A program made the position numbers and the translations under genes. The notes under the pieces are model-generated. The model had not been told where the DNA came from, searched no databases, and saw only the letters and a program-made list of their open reading frames with translations. DNA of 64,000 nt from Elysia chlorotica (Eukaryota > Mollusca > Gastropoda > Plakobranchidae): positions 430,387 through 494,386 of the forward strand of contig RQTK01000288.1 of NCBI GenBank assembly GCA_003991915.1, written 5' to 3'. Every line of letters starts with the position of its first letter. Within the stretch, counting starts at the first letter, position 1. Positions 17,272-30,695 of the stretch are shown in pieces.

Positions 17272-20200
17272 TCACCTACGGACTCGGTGCCCCCCTTTCA
17301 TCCCCTTTTTGCCTTGCTTCTTGGACCCCTTTCCTCCACTCTTCCGTGCCTCGGCTTTCTTCACCCCACGAACATCTTTCTTCATTCGGCCGTCGACCAC
17401 TTTAAATTGACCTTTGACCCCAGCAGGCCTCCTGACTTTGCGCCCGGCACCTTTCTTGGCAACCACATAAGTCACGCTCGGCTTGGTCTTCTTTAGTAGG
17501 CCAGCTTTCTTGTAAACTCTGTGAAAATAATGGGTAGGAAAATATTGGCAAGAATGATATAATGATATGAAATTTAAAGGAATCTTTTAAATTTTTTAAT
17601 GTTTTTCAAAGATTGCGCTTTATGAATGTCAACTGGAGACCTTTATAATGGCGGTTTCCATCGCAATGATGGGACTTAGTGTACCTGCAGATAAAAACTT
17701 TAGTTCTAAGCCTAATGGGGAACAGTGAAAATTGGTGGATTTAAGGATGTACAATGTACAAGGGCTAGGCATCTTGTATTAAAAAATCAGTCATATGGTG
17801 CATGTCAAGATTCAGACCCTTCTTTCGTGACTCGCTGGTTGCCTGATGCCAAGTTCAAATCACTTTTCTTCATGTAAATAACAGCCTCTTCATCCAGTAA
17901 CACTGCTAGTACTTGACATTTCAGTACCTTTAATTTCACTCTTTCCACCTTTACTTCATTACCTATGCTTTCTCAAACCAGGTTAGCAAAGTATCAATTA
18001 TGAAAGAAAAGAAATATTGCTAATTTTTAGAAATGAAGACAAATATTGTTTTAATCCAATGAAAACACCATTAAAAAGACTGTAACACTTACTGTTTGAT
18101 CTGCTGCCATTTCTCCTTCTCAGAAACGTCCACAGTCTCGGTGATTGCATTGGCCTTCTTACGAGCCTTTTCCGTCCGTTTCAAAATCTAAAATTCGATA
18201 AAAACAAAAACAAAACGAATGCTTTACCACTAAGCCATACTTAAAATGCATACCTGCAAAGAGATGTAAATGTACTTAAAACTGGATTTAAAAAAAGAGT
18301 AAGAGCAAGTAAAAAAAGCCTTTGCAGAAACAAACTTATCATTTCTTATATCGGTTCTTTCCTTCGTTTTTAATTTCTGGGTTGAGATAAACATAAAAAA
18401 GGATAGGTTCTTTTACAAAAAGAAAATAGAAAATAAATAAGTAAAATTGATACAATAATAAACATAGCATTTGGATCAGTTGCTTACCTTCTGTTTCTTT
18501 CGGGCCTTTGCTTCTGCTATTTTCTTAATAGGCTGAGCATCAATGGCTTTTTGTTTCAACTTATATTCTTCCATTTCCTCCTGGGAAACAGCATAAGAAA
18601 AAAAACCATCATGAGTTCAATAGGATTTCTTTTAAATAATTAATAGTCCATGTTTTCACAGAGCAAAACAAATATATATATATTTGACATTTTCAAATTT
18701 TTAGGAGATTCTTTATGGACTAAAATAAGATTTGCACCATGAATGCAGTTCTGGTTATTTTAATAGTAGAATTATATAACAAAATTATTTTTGTTCTAAA
18801 ATCATAAAATATTTCCTCATAAAAATTATAATAATTTAAATAAAATTCTAAGCCCACTAATATTTTGTAAACAGGGAGTGAAGTTATCTTTACACTGGTT
18901 TAAACAGACTGCTAAAAACTGAGTGTATACATGTACATAACGGTTTCTTGAACATTCACCTTTGAGACAGGCCTTTGACGCTTCAGATGTTTTTGCTCGT
19001 CTTGAGTGAACCAGTCTGGAAGGTGTTGGTCGTCAAACATGTACCTGTCATGGAAGAAAATAATAAGAAACACTGGATAAAACGCAAGAAGTAACTCCAT
19101 AATCATAACATCCTTTAATCACAGGAACTGAAGGAGCAATAAAGTAAAGGTGAAAAGTATTTTATGTATCTTCCACTTTTTGATCTCTAGTTCTTGGTGA
19201 CAGTTTTATCATATACCCACACCAGTTCACTGTATATATCCACACCATTAACGAATGAACATACCCAAAAGAGATAATTTATGTTCTAAATCTTTTGACA
19301 AAAATTGGGATTATATGACTGTTATATAATGATTTAAATTCAGCTTTCTTTTCACAGAATCATGTATATTAAAGGCCAATCCAGAAAAAAAGAAATTATA
19401 GAACTGCCAAACTCCTGCTGTGTGGAGATTTACCTACTCTTCACACACAAAAAAAAGTGAAATAAATTGCCTGTATCAAGCTACTATGTACAAAGTTTTA
19501 GAGTTAGTGGTGGCTTAACCCATAAATAAAAGATCATTTTACATTATACAAACAATTTCTGAATCGTTACGGCTGCAATAAATTATTGCATGGTAATGTT
19601 TTCATTTGCTGTATAGGATTTCAGTACTCAATAAACCACAAATTTTTCCCTTAAAATACTTGTTCAGTTGAATTTTTCCTGTCTATCAGCCAAGCCTCAG
19701 AAAACTTGAACAACGAGACCCACCTGTGGTACGCTGCGTCCACTATCTCTCTCCTCCTCTTGCGCGACTGCACCATTGCGGCTCCAATAGCCAAGCCCTC
19801 TGCGTCAAGGTGTGAACCTGGGCTTATGGAAGTCGCAGGCACGATTTCTACCCCATCAACCACTTTAGAAGTCTTCTCCGTGGCTTTCGTCTTTTTCCTC
19901 TGCTTTTTACTCGTGTGAAGAATATCTGAGAAATCATAATCGCTGTTGTCATCGCTCTCTTCCGAGCTGCCCCCAGCTGCCTCATCTTCCATCAGCCTCG
20001 TGAGAGGATCGTCGTCTTCATCCTCAGAGCTGTCCTCATCATTCATTTTATTTTTTGAGGGACCATTCTCAGTTTTCTTTACTTTGTTCTCTTTATTCTT
20101 ATTTTTCTTGTCTGTCTCCTTTAGATCATTCTCTTTCTTCTTTGCCTGCTTTTTGGATTGCTGTCTGTCAGCTGCCTTCTTCTTTGATGTCAGCATTTGC

Positions 20201-23200
20201 TCCAGTTCTAAATCTTCATCTTGATCGCTGTCAAGATCTGCAAAGGCAGCCTACAAATACAAGGAATACAGTTTACAAAAATGAGAAGAAAAAAAAGCGC
20301 ATTACGGATTTAATTATTTCCTTTTCTTATTTCTTAGTATTAATTGTAATTGCAGATTACAGAGATCACAATAAGTATAAATATTCTATATCAATTTAGA
20401 AAAAAAAATATCAAAAATGACTATTCCACCATAGTCGGCACTATGATCATTTTGCAAACAAGCTAAGGGTACAGACTATGCCAAGACTGTTGTCTGACAA
20501 TTTTATGAGCTGCCACACACGAGAAAGGACAGGGAGACCTGCACAACTGTCTCAAGCCGTCACATTACATTTGTTTATCCTGCTTACCTTTTTGAACTAA
20601 CCACTTGTTTATCCTGCTTACCTTTTTGAACCAAGCTGTTTGTTTATTCTTCTTCACCCTAGCCATCTGGCCCATGTCTATGATGAGAGGGTTGGAATTT
20701 TCTTTGCTTCCTTCTTCTTCATTGTCATCTCCTTCTCTAAGAAACAAAAAGAAATTAAAAAAAAATAAAAAAAATCAGAGAACGCTATCCAGTTTTTTTA
20801 AGAGTATGGAGCAGTATATATTTGATTTGGTTTGTTGGTTTCTTAACTAACGAGTTACGTGCTGCCACACACAGACACACACAAATCACTCACTCTTGCT
20901 GGTCCTCCTTGTCCTCTTCAAACTCTGGTTCCTCCTCCATCTCAATCTCCTCATCGTCCTCACTGTCCACCCCGTGGTGCTCCTTCACGTCCCTGTCAAA
21001 ATACGTCCTCGGTCGAGTCTTTGGTTTCTTCTCATCGTCAGAGTCCTCAAATATGTCCTCCTTGTCAAGGTGACTCAAGTCTCCTTTCTCAACCTCAGAA
21101 AGACCCTGTGAAATGTTAAATAATGATAGTTATAATAACACACTTTATTTATAGAGCGCCATATAATATCCAATAAACTCAGCTTGTGACACTTTTAAAC
21201 ATTAAAATCTATTAAAAAAAAAATAATATGACATAGAACATAGATAATAATACATGTAATATTACAAAACAAAAGGCATTCATTCCTACAAGAACATGAT
21301 TTGAACACATAATAAAACTAGGCGATTGAACAAAATGCATTTTTAACAGCTTTTTAAAATATGCTTTTGAATCAGCGTCTCTTAATATTTGTGGTAAATT
21401 ATTCCGTATAAAAATGAAAGAATTAGATCAAGCAAAGATGTCCTTGCAGCTGCTTTCTAAACCTTGTACAATTTTTGAGATTTTTATTGTTGTTGCTGCT
21501 TTGCTTGGATTTATTCCAATGTTCTTTCAAAATTGTGTTTTTCTTAAAACAAAAGAAGGACCCATAAACACTGTACCAATTAAAAATGGTTTGAAAAAAT
21601 GTATTCAATGATGCAGAAATGTGTGTAAAAACGTCTCTAATGATAATTGCTATAATATTGCATTTCTCTTGTTTGCATCAAACAATTCAACCATACACTA
21701 AACACAATAAAACCAAAACCTATGAATTATTATAGTTGTTTTTTCGCCAAATTGAAAAATTGAACCTCACCCTCAAGGAAAGGAAAAACAGACAAAATAC
21801 CTGCTTGGTTCTGATTTTTCTGATGTCAAAAATGTTGATGTCATCTTGCATATCTATTTTATCACCAGGGATTATCATCTGCATGTCGATCCTCATCTTC
21901 TGCTTCATCTGGGCCTTGCGCACTTTTTTCTTGGCTCTGATTAGAGAAGTAGAAGAGTTAAAGTAGCAAAGTTTAATGTAAGTAAACCAAAATTTTTTTC
22001 GGATAAGAAAAAAGACATTTTCATACTTGCTAATCAGTTTATAAAAAACAATATAAAACGACAGAATAGCATATAATTACGTGCTACAATTATGGCATAA
22101 GGTATGTTTGCCACTTTTGACATGATCAATAAAAACTTTTATTTCCTTATTTTTTATTCAAATTGGTCAAAGGTTTCTCATAAGATAAAGCAAAAAACTT
22201 ATTAGTGCATTTTTAATTTGAACGTCCAGATAGACAGATCTCATTTTCACTTTTAAAATGATAGATGACTTGCATTCTGGCATATAAATATATATATTTA
22301 TAAAGAGACAGTGTGGATACTTTTCATAACTAAAAGTTCTTAAGGAAAAAGAAAAGGCACGAGACTTGAGGTGATGAGGTAAATTTAGCTATAAAGGTGT
22401 CAACAGGCTACTTTTCTCTGAATCTCTTTCAATCATATGCACAAATCAGTACATGGATACAAAAGTATATACAAACTATTCGATTGATTGCCCACTGAGT
22501 TTGCCACAGACTTAGGAAAATAGGCCCAGTAACCAGGTAAAATTAGTGCAACAAGTTATGATTATTTTTTGTAATGATTTATCTGAGCTCAGATGAACTC
22601 CTGAAAATTGTTGAATATCATCACTGTGCTACATACTTGGTATAAGATAATTTTGCTACTTTTGAAATAATAAAAACTGTTTTAATTCCCTATTTCTCAT
22701 TAGTATTGGACGTAAGTTTCTTGTAAGATAAAGCAAAAACACATACGCTCATTTTTAATCTGAATGTTTAGATAGATACATCTCAGAATCACCTTAACAA
22801 TGATATATCACTTTCATTTTGACAAAAGTCTGGCATGCCATAATTGTAGTGTCATGACAACATGCATATTAATTCTGAATGTTTTTAGCTCTAGCTTTAT
22901 AGAAATAATCTTTGCACAGCATGTAGATTGATCTGCATGGCCAATAAGATAAACAGCTACAGCCATATTGCATCTATGATTGAAAACTAACCTTTTCATG
23001 GCTGCCAACTCTTCCTGATTTTTTTGTTCCAGCAAGTTCTCCATCTCTTCCATATCCTCTTGTTCCATTTCCTCCTCTTGCTTCTCTTCATCTTTCTCAA
23101 TTTCCTCACTAGCGTCCTCTAAACTGATTTAAAATAAAATATTATATCAACCATTAATGAGGAGATATTCGAAAAAGAACAAAACATTTTCAGGATTACA

Positions 23201-23668
23201 TTTTTGTTTGTGCATAACATTTGGTACAATAAATAATATCAAGCTAAATAAGCTGAATTTATGTTCAAATGCTCTATATAAAAGGCATAATTTTCATTGA
23301 TCAAAACTATATTCAGAGTGAAATTATACATGAATTCCCAGAGAATTTCACTATGCTGCATAAAACATTTTTTTTTTAATCTATTTTTTTTCTTACAAGA
23401 ATGTACTGCTTCGATAAAGCCTAGCTCTCTCCTAATTTGTAATTTGGACCTAGCCGTTCACATTTTATTGACGCTAATCTTAACTAGTAGGAAACATAGT
23501 AGCCTGATCAGGAAACCAAATCAAGGGCAGCATATTGAGAGCAGCTCCACTACTCAATCAAAGTAGCTGCCTCGCACCTCCACCCCCAAGAATAACAATT
23601 TAAAAAAAGGTCAGCAATTTTGCTAAAAGAGGTCCAAAGAAAGACATCAATAACTTACAATAATAATG

Positions 23669-23711
<43 letters not shown>

Positions 23712-26700
23712 CTCTTTCAGCAGTTTTTTCCTCCACAAGAAGACAGCTCTGAAACAAATAAACCGAAAGTGAAAAATATTGCATTTTATATAAAAGGAAC
23801 ACATGGGTTAAGAAACAACAATACTGTTACATAATAATTGTAATTATGATACGTTTTCCTCGTGGAAAAAACTTGTACAGGTTGTTTAAAAAAAAAAAAA
23901 AAAGACAGAAACTTCAAGAGCCTCACTTGATCTCCTTCTTTCCTAAAAGCTTGATGTCCTTGATGCATTCTTTTATCTCTGGTGTTGTCAGCGGGTGGTT
24001 TTTCACTTCTTCTGAATCAAGAGCAATCTGGAGGTATAAATAAACACATGGAATTCTCAATTGATCTTTAGGAAAAAAAAATCAACTTAAATGAACAAAG
24101 AAAGCAAATGCTTAAAAACGAAATGTACAATTTCTAAAGCTTTCAATTCATCTCGACACCTGAAATTAATCTTACTGAAGTCTGACACAACCCAATGAAA
24201 GCTTCTGTAACCTTAATCGTAACACCGACCGATGTGCCTATTCGATCTATTGTCAGATTGAGCATTTTTTCAAGAGGTTTTAATTTATCAATAATTATCC
24301 ATCGATCAAGACAATTTAATTTGTCTTATGCTTCGTTGTGTGTCTATGAGATTTTCTGATCACAATAAAACAACCCCCCACCCACCCTTGGACATGAGTC
24401 CAGGTCTCCCCACCCTGCCTTCTGTGTGGCAGCACATAAATTGTCACACATCAGTCTCGGGGCCCGTCCACAATATTATAGCCTATTTAGTGCTGATCTT
24501 GGACGTTAAAACTAACTTAAAACATTATCTAATAGTAGAATGGAACAGCGACTCGTAGGAGTTGAGTGGAACAGTGACCCACAAGAGAGATGTGAGCAGC
24601 TAAGACTTGCTAGGAGTAAAATGGATCAGTGAATCATACAGCGCTGACGTTGGACATTAAGCAACCAACTAAACTCCTCCACAAACCTCTGAGGAAGTGG
24701 CCAGCAGATCCATGAAGTCTTCACTTTCCAAGAACTCGGTAACAGGCAGGGAGTGGAACAGTGTGTAGTCACCTTCTGGGTAGCCTTCTCTTTGCCTGCA
24801 AAAAAAAAACGCAAGGTGACATCAACCAATAAAAACCTGAGCTCTTCAGATTTAAAAAAAATCATGTGATATGTGATTTAATACAAATCTTGATACTATA
24901 GCTTCTAAAGACCCGCTCCTTATGCTCTCTTTTAACCGATAATGTACTAGATTTCCCGCCCCCTGCTCAAAATCAAGTTTGTTTACGGAAACAATTGTGC
25001 GTTAGACATTTATTCAGTGTTTTCATTGTGCATGCCGAGCAAATTTAAAATCAAATGTTTTTACTTTTACCGAAAGAACACATTTGATCAGTGTATTTGT
25101 AAAAAATCATCAATCTGCAACCAAAAACGTTATATTTTATAAAGTGGTAAAGGGCTATCGAAAGTAAAACTCTTCATTGATGATGTGCAAATCTTTTTCA
25201 AAAGGAAAAATATTTATAGCTGCTTATTCATACACAAAATGTATAAACTTCATGTTATGGATGATAATCCCACCTTCTCCTTTTCTCAGGGTGAATAAGA
25301 TCGATGGCTGGTCTCTCTGTCTTGTCCACCTCTTGAAAAACAAACCGGGGGTCCAAAAATTTAGGATCAATCTTATCTGGGGCAATGAATCCTTGACAAA
25401 CGACGAAAATTTCAGCCGACTCGTTTCTCGAGGCCTGGGGCTTGGTGGCGTTGACGCTCTTGAAGAGCTGCTGGAAAACCCACATGATCGGGTCGTAGTC
25501 TTTGGAGCGGAACAGCTTCGTGATGAACCACCCGCCTTTACGGAGAAACTCAGTGGCTAGCTTCAAGGCATGGAGAGTGAGTTCGGCTGTGAAACAAAAA
25601 AAATTGTATGCAATGAGAGATTTAGCCGGGCACTCAACCATGATTACAACCAAAAAAAAAGAGACAAGAAAGCAGTTGAGACAAAATTACAGAAGATTTA
25701 GAGTATTACAGCTTGATAGTTACAAAAAAGTGCCATCACTTTCATTTTAAAACAGATCTATTTAAATCGATTTGAACTTGACATATATACAAAAATGTTG
25801 ATTCATATTGATTCATTAGATGGATTGAAGGGTCTTACCTTGCATAAACGCATCATGGACCCAGTTCTTTCCCACATTGGGTGCACCGTCATTAAGAACG
25901 CAATCTGCCTTGGCAGTGTGAAGTTCTTTTTTCAGAATCTGCAAAAAAAGATAGCAGGTAAACTAAGCAAAAAAAAATCAATATGAGAATTTTTTTAATG
26001 AGTTGCAAAAGAATTTCAGAATTACACGGCTTTACGTTTTCCTATATCTTTATCAACTCAAAGTTACCTAGAGTGTATGATAGAAGGATGATAATAACTT
26101 TGTTACTGCTATGAGAAAAGAAGTGAATTTTCCAGGTATCTTTGAATAAAAATTTAACATGCAAAGCATCATGGAATGTTGGAGATGCATGTCATAAGCT
26201 AGCCTTTGAAAGTCAAAAAATATTTGGATCATTAAGTCATTTACTTTTTTCCACCTCAAATATCTTTTGTAGTAAGGTTGAAGGAAGTAATTATCACTAT
26301 GAACCAAAACCAACATAACTGAAGTAACATGGAGTAACCTTAATAAATAATGATCCTGTTTTGCCTGATGTAGAGAGTAACAACAGATATTGACATGAAT
26401 AATTCATTTTAAAGGGGTGCCAAAGACAAGCACACAAAAAAATGTTTTGAAGATAGAGGTGAGTTCAACACCCTTGATAAAAGTGAAATGACAAGATTGA
26501 AGAAATGAACTAGACCATGTATTAAAAGAATTCCTCTAAAAATATTCACAACTGTTTAATTATGTCACCCCCCTCCACCCCAAAAAAAATAATGGTGAAA
26601 TAGTTTGTCATACTTATCCACCAAATTTTCATATTTTGTTCCTGTGAATTTATAGGCTGACAGAGAGAGAGAGAGAGGTGTTACCTGTCTACATTTTTCT

Positions 26701-29434
26701 GTTGTTATATCCTCTGCAAAGGTTTTGACATTTTTTATTGGTGGAATCGGCACAAGATCAATACCTGTATAGAAGTAAAAAAGAGGCATTTATACTCAAG
26801 GGGGGAACACTGGTTCATGTTACATGTGACAGATGGTTGGACTTTAATTGGGATGTGCCCTGTCAGATACTTTAATCAGGAAAATGTATTCGTCAGATTT
26901 TTCTCCCTAATGGTTTTGTTAGCGTCAGTGTAATGTGCACGGCTGAGAAAGTGGGCCCTGAGTTCACTTAATAATATGGAAAGATAGAACTGTGTCACAA
27001 GATAAGCTTAGTGGGTGGATTTTTTTTCTGCATTGCCATCTAGATGCTTTAAAAGTAAAAAGGTTCACCCAGACCCTCTATCAATTGCTCTAAACACAAT
27101 AACAACAAAACCCATCAAAATGTTTTCTTTAGGGCAATGCTAAACTAGTCCAAAATCGATTTTAAAACAGCGCCTTTATAATATGAAATATCTTCAAACA
27201 AATGAAACACAGTTGAGGGATAAAACCTAGTAGTACAATTTTATACAAATATTGACATGAAGCCCATGTGGTTCCATATCACACATTGAATAAAAAAAAT
27301 AAAAAAATAAAAAAGGATATACATGTATATGTTTTTTCAAAGTACTATTAAAAAAGTAAGCGTACATGTAAAAGAAGTGGACAAAAGACTTGGCAAAATT
27401 TTAGTCAACACCACATTCACTAGCATAATGCTAAGCACTAACTTCTGAGCATTTTCATTTTTTATGCTAGCAGTAAGGCAGAGACCATCGCATTTCATCT
27501 TACATTAATCCTGACACCCAAGTCCAAAAGGTTTGAAAAGGTGCCATTTTCTATGTATAGCATAGTATTCTTTGGGAAGCATGAGTAAGGTAAAACTTAC
27601 TAAGGTGTTATTTTGGTAAGGACTCACCTATGATAAGATTCGACATAGGAGCATTCTCCGCAGCGACTTGAAGCCAGCCACCGGGCGCAGCGCACAAGTC
27701 AATGATAATATTTGATTTCTGTAGGAACTCATACTTGCGGTTCAACTGGATAAGTTTGAATGCAGCACGAGACCTATATCCTGCAATCCAGAAAAATATA
27801 AATAATGATAAAAATACACAAAGCCACTAATGGGTTAACATCAAATTGAGATGAAAAATTTCTGACAGTAATAAATGGATGAATAAAATTTCTGAAGAGG
27901 TATTAACAGGATTTTGTGACCGCCAATATAATGCATTTTGTAGCATAAATTCTTAAAACTTATTTTTTGTTTCTTTAAATCCTTTCATAAATTTTACAGT
28001 GATGACAACTTGTGTGCATAAATTAAATGGGCATAGCATTTTGAATCACAATTAGGTCTTTATTTTAATGCTTACTTGTATTTAAGACCATTTTTTTTCC
28101 TTTTACACAATTTTACTGAAAATTCAATTTCTGGCTTGCTGCCCCCCCCCCCTCGATAATTAATCTTCATTAATTCAGCAATCTTGACCTTGAAACATGA
28201 TGTGGTAAACAATCAACATGAGTAAGACCAAAGACTGTTACAAGTCAGAGCACCCACCATATCCCTGTAACTCTTATAAAGATAACCACTTGACAAATAT
28301 TTACTGAACCCTGACCTGCCAACCCTTTTTTTAAACCCAAAATCTGTAAATTTAGGGAAAATCTGCCAAAGAGTTGTAATAAGGGCATAGGTCGAGGACT
28401 AGATATCAGGGATGTCACCTGGCCCTGTCAAAATTTCCGGAACTTAGGTAGTTGGGATAAAGGAGGGGGAAGGGGGGACAGGGGCAGAGGACTGAAATTT
28501 AGGCCCTGAGAAGGTCGCTGAGGTGATTAATTGTTACATTCATTGAAGGACATGACCAAGGTTCCGACGTTAAAATAGTAAACAAAAATCTGAATCAGAT
28601 CAAACACTCCAGTAAGAATCAATTTTTAGGAAAAGACAATGAGGACTGATGATGATGGACATGATATTATTCAAAAGAATAAACAATGTCAATCCGATCA
28701 ACTAGAGGTGACCCAGATGCAAATACTGATGAAATAATGCTATGAAAATTTTATTTAAAAAAAAAGAAAGAAGAGATAAACATTCTTCATAACTTTCCTT
28801 TTCCGTCCTCACAAAATTTTAGTTAATTTCTTTTTCTGGTCGGCTTTTAGTTGCAGAATTAACAGTAGTTGTATAATAATCAGGAACAGCATCGTTTTGC
28901 TATTATAGGTGGTTGAGTCATTAAGGGCGTATGTTTTGGAAGAAAATTGTATTGTCTATTGATTTTCACTTGTGAAGTAACGTTAAATATGCGAGATAGG
29001 ACATTGGAAAAGGCTGGTTGATTGTGTCTTGAGTTCGTACATAAAACTCTCATATAAGCTAACTGAAGAAAAAAACAAAAAACAATGGTCTTTGTCACTG
29101 TAGATCTAGATCTAGGCTTAGGAAAGTCGAACCGCACATAGTAACAGGTTTTTTTTTTCTCCAGGAAAAATAAATACGGTAGCGTGGCAAACTTTCTGGA
29201 ATTTTAGAAGAAAAAAATGTTTTCTGGACATAAGATTCAGAAAGAAAGATTTTCAGAGGATCCTGACCCAAATCCTATCTAGATTCTAGATCTAGATCCT
29301 TAGATTTAGAAGTTACAATCTAGATCTAGAAAAGCTAACCTAGAATCTACTTTCAATTTCAACTCACCTGTTTCTTTAGCAAGGTGATAAAATCTATCTT
29401 TTCTAGATTTTCCAACCTTTGCCTTCTTCCCCAT
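17272..29434 (-). CDS. FTSJ3: FTSJ3 / SPB1-type pre-rRNA 2'-O-ribose methyltransferase
   Basis: Seventeen exons, first to last: 29368-29434, 27628-27780, 26685-26764, 25839-25938, 25274-25586, 24687-24795, 23927-24027, 23659-23748, 22992-23123, 21801-21936, 20894-21105, 20622-20736, 19724-20250, 18960-19044, 18488-18580, 18093-18187, 17272-17518. All phases agree: 884 residues (human about 847). The N-terminal FtsJ domain shows the SAM motif DLCAAPGGW (50-58) and the K-D-K-E tetrad K31, D117, K157, E192, so it should be catalytic. Acidic and lysine-rich middle, then the conserved C-terminal Spb1 block ([20 protein letters not shown]). The family works in the nucleolus, methylating pre-rRNA and aiding ribosome assembly. 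Odd points: a poly-Leu tract in exon 8 and a doubled donor at exon 12. Divergent from eIF3c. Confidence 0.97.
20425..20575 (-). repeat. SINE fragment, reversed, in FTSJ3 intron 12
   Basis: Words such as gacaattttatgagctgcca, a cacacgagaaaggacaggga block and tctcaagccgtcacattaca are the reverse complement order of the SINE body seen at 4333-4610. No tRNA-like head is visible. Confidence 0.55.
20588..20655 (-). repeat. 34-bp tandem duplication spanning an FTSJ3 5' splice site
   Basis: On the minus strand, gttcaaaaaggtaagcagg followed by ataaacaa is present twice, 34 bases apart. The first donor (exon 12 ending at 20622) keeps phase with exon 13. The second (ending at 20588) would add 34 bases and give a stop shortly into exon 13. 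Both donors have the same ag|gtaagc core. Confidence 0.9.
23659..23709 (-). repeat. (TTA)n microsatellite inside FTSJ3 exon 8
   Basis: On the coding strand the run gives 13 leucine codons, one serine and two more leucines, directly after WRKKLLKEF. It ends at a strong donor (att|gtaagt), and the phase matches the next exon, which continues FLEDASEE. By phase it is coding; whether it is retained in mRNA is not known. Confidence 0.8.
24370..24510 (+). repeat. SINE tail fragment in FTSJ3 intron 6
   Basis: Contains gtgtggcagcacataaattg, cggggcccgtccacaatatt and a gtgctgatcttggacgttaa ending. A second short tail copy (gcgctgacgttggacattaa) lies at about 24641-24665, next to exon 6. Antisense to FTSJ3. 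Confidence 0.65.
28405..29215. repeat. Dispersed repeat copy A (possible TIR element) in FTSJ3 intron 1
   Basis: Long ordered similarity to 53885-55180: cactccagtaagaatcaatt, a 'cggcttttagttgcagaatta' block, 'ataatcaggaacagcatcg', 'gattttcacttgtgaagtaa', 'ggaaaaggctggttgattgt', 'ggtctttgtcactgtagatc', and 'ccaggaaaaataaatac'. The left end has agggatgtcac and aaaatttccgg; the inverse of both words occurs at the right end of copy B. This suggests terminal inverted repeats and a non-autonomous DNA transposon (inference). Confidence 0.6.
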
Positions 29435-30690
29435 TTTTCTGAGGAGCAAAATATAATTAATTTAATAGGAGTTTATATGTGTTATTTTTTGTCGGAGTTT
29501 TTAACACATTATGCCAAATTCACATGGAATACAACCAGAGAGCAATAGAGCAAGGTAAAAGCGAAAGCGGAAGAGGTTTTGATCTCATGTTGTTGTTTTG
29601 TGTTTCTCGTAAAGAAAAGTAGTTAGTATAGATTACAAAACATATCCTCTATTATATTTTAATAACATTATCTATTAGAGGTTTTGGGGGGAAAGTCGTG
29701 ATAAAGTCGTGATAAATTTAGTAAAAATATGATTATTTTAATAAATTAGATGTTTTGGGGGGAAAGTCGTGATAAAGTTAATAAATATGTGATTATTTAA
29801 TAAAAAAATATTGGGACATTCTTTTTCGAACATAATCTATAATCGTTGAATTGAAAAAAACAACAACTACTAAACATTGTGTTGGTTGTGTATCGTAAGT
29901 TGTTGGACAAACTGAATGTATCTGACAGCACACATCCGGTCTTTCTTTCACCTAAACTTTCTTTTTCAGCCAAGGTATACCGGGCGCATGAGGCTCATTA
30001 GCGTGTTTGTTGATTCCTTTTGAAAGAAATAACACAAACACAGGTATATTTTCATCTTTATTTGATTAGAATTTTATAAAATAGAAAATATTTCATATAT
30101 CCAGAATGTCGCTATGCAATCTAGTCATTTACTGATGTGTTAAATGCTGGTATGTCCTATTATCGATGGTGCAAGTGATGATACTGGTAAATTTGATCCA
30201 AATAATGTATCTCATCAATCAATTTTAGTTTTTTACCTGTCTAAATAAAGTACGTTGACATAAAGAACTCTAGATATAAAAAGTAATCTTTAAAAAGTTT
30301 AAGATTCAGAGTCTAGTTTAGATACTTTGAGGCACCCTTACAAAACGTCAAAAGTAAAGTTGATTAGCCAGCTAAATCTAAAGAAAAGAGTAGATTCGAC
30401 ATTGTCGGCACATTCAGTCGGACTGCCAACAATATTGTTGGCACATTCTGCTCAGAGTCATCAGGAAACTCTTTAAACAAAAACTCTCCACTGTCACTAA
30501 AACCAAAAGTGTATCATTCTATCACTTAAATCTTTAAATCATAGCCATGATCAGTGCGGTTTGATCTGACAGTGGTTTGACATCATTTAAGAATTTCCTG
30601 TTTATTTCATCTTAAGCTTATGCTGTGCAATACCTTTAAAAAATCCCTTTTTAATCTCTGCTGTTGTTGTTTTTCTTATCTTTTTTTCAG
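29435..30690. promoter_or_regulatory. Divergent intergenic/promoter region, FTSJ3 and eIF3c
   Basis: The FTSJ3 ATG (29434, minus) and eIF3c ATG (30696, plus) point away from each other. The eIF3c ATG lies six bases after a tttttttcag acceptor (30690), so a non-coding first exon must lie upstream. A candidate is the pyrimidine-rich ctttctttcacc near 29941-29952 followed by the donor-like ccaag|gtatac near 29976, which resembles a TOP-type start. A gggggaaagtcgtgataaag segment occurs twice near 29686-29780. Exact start sites are not provable here. Confidence 0.45.
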
Positions 30691-30695
30691 GCATA

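Noticed and set aside
17179..17496. Plus-strand 105-aa frame
   Set aside because: Shadow of the last FTSJ3 exon on the opposite strand.
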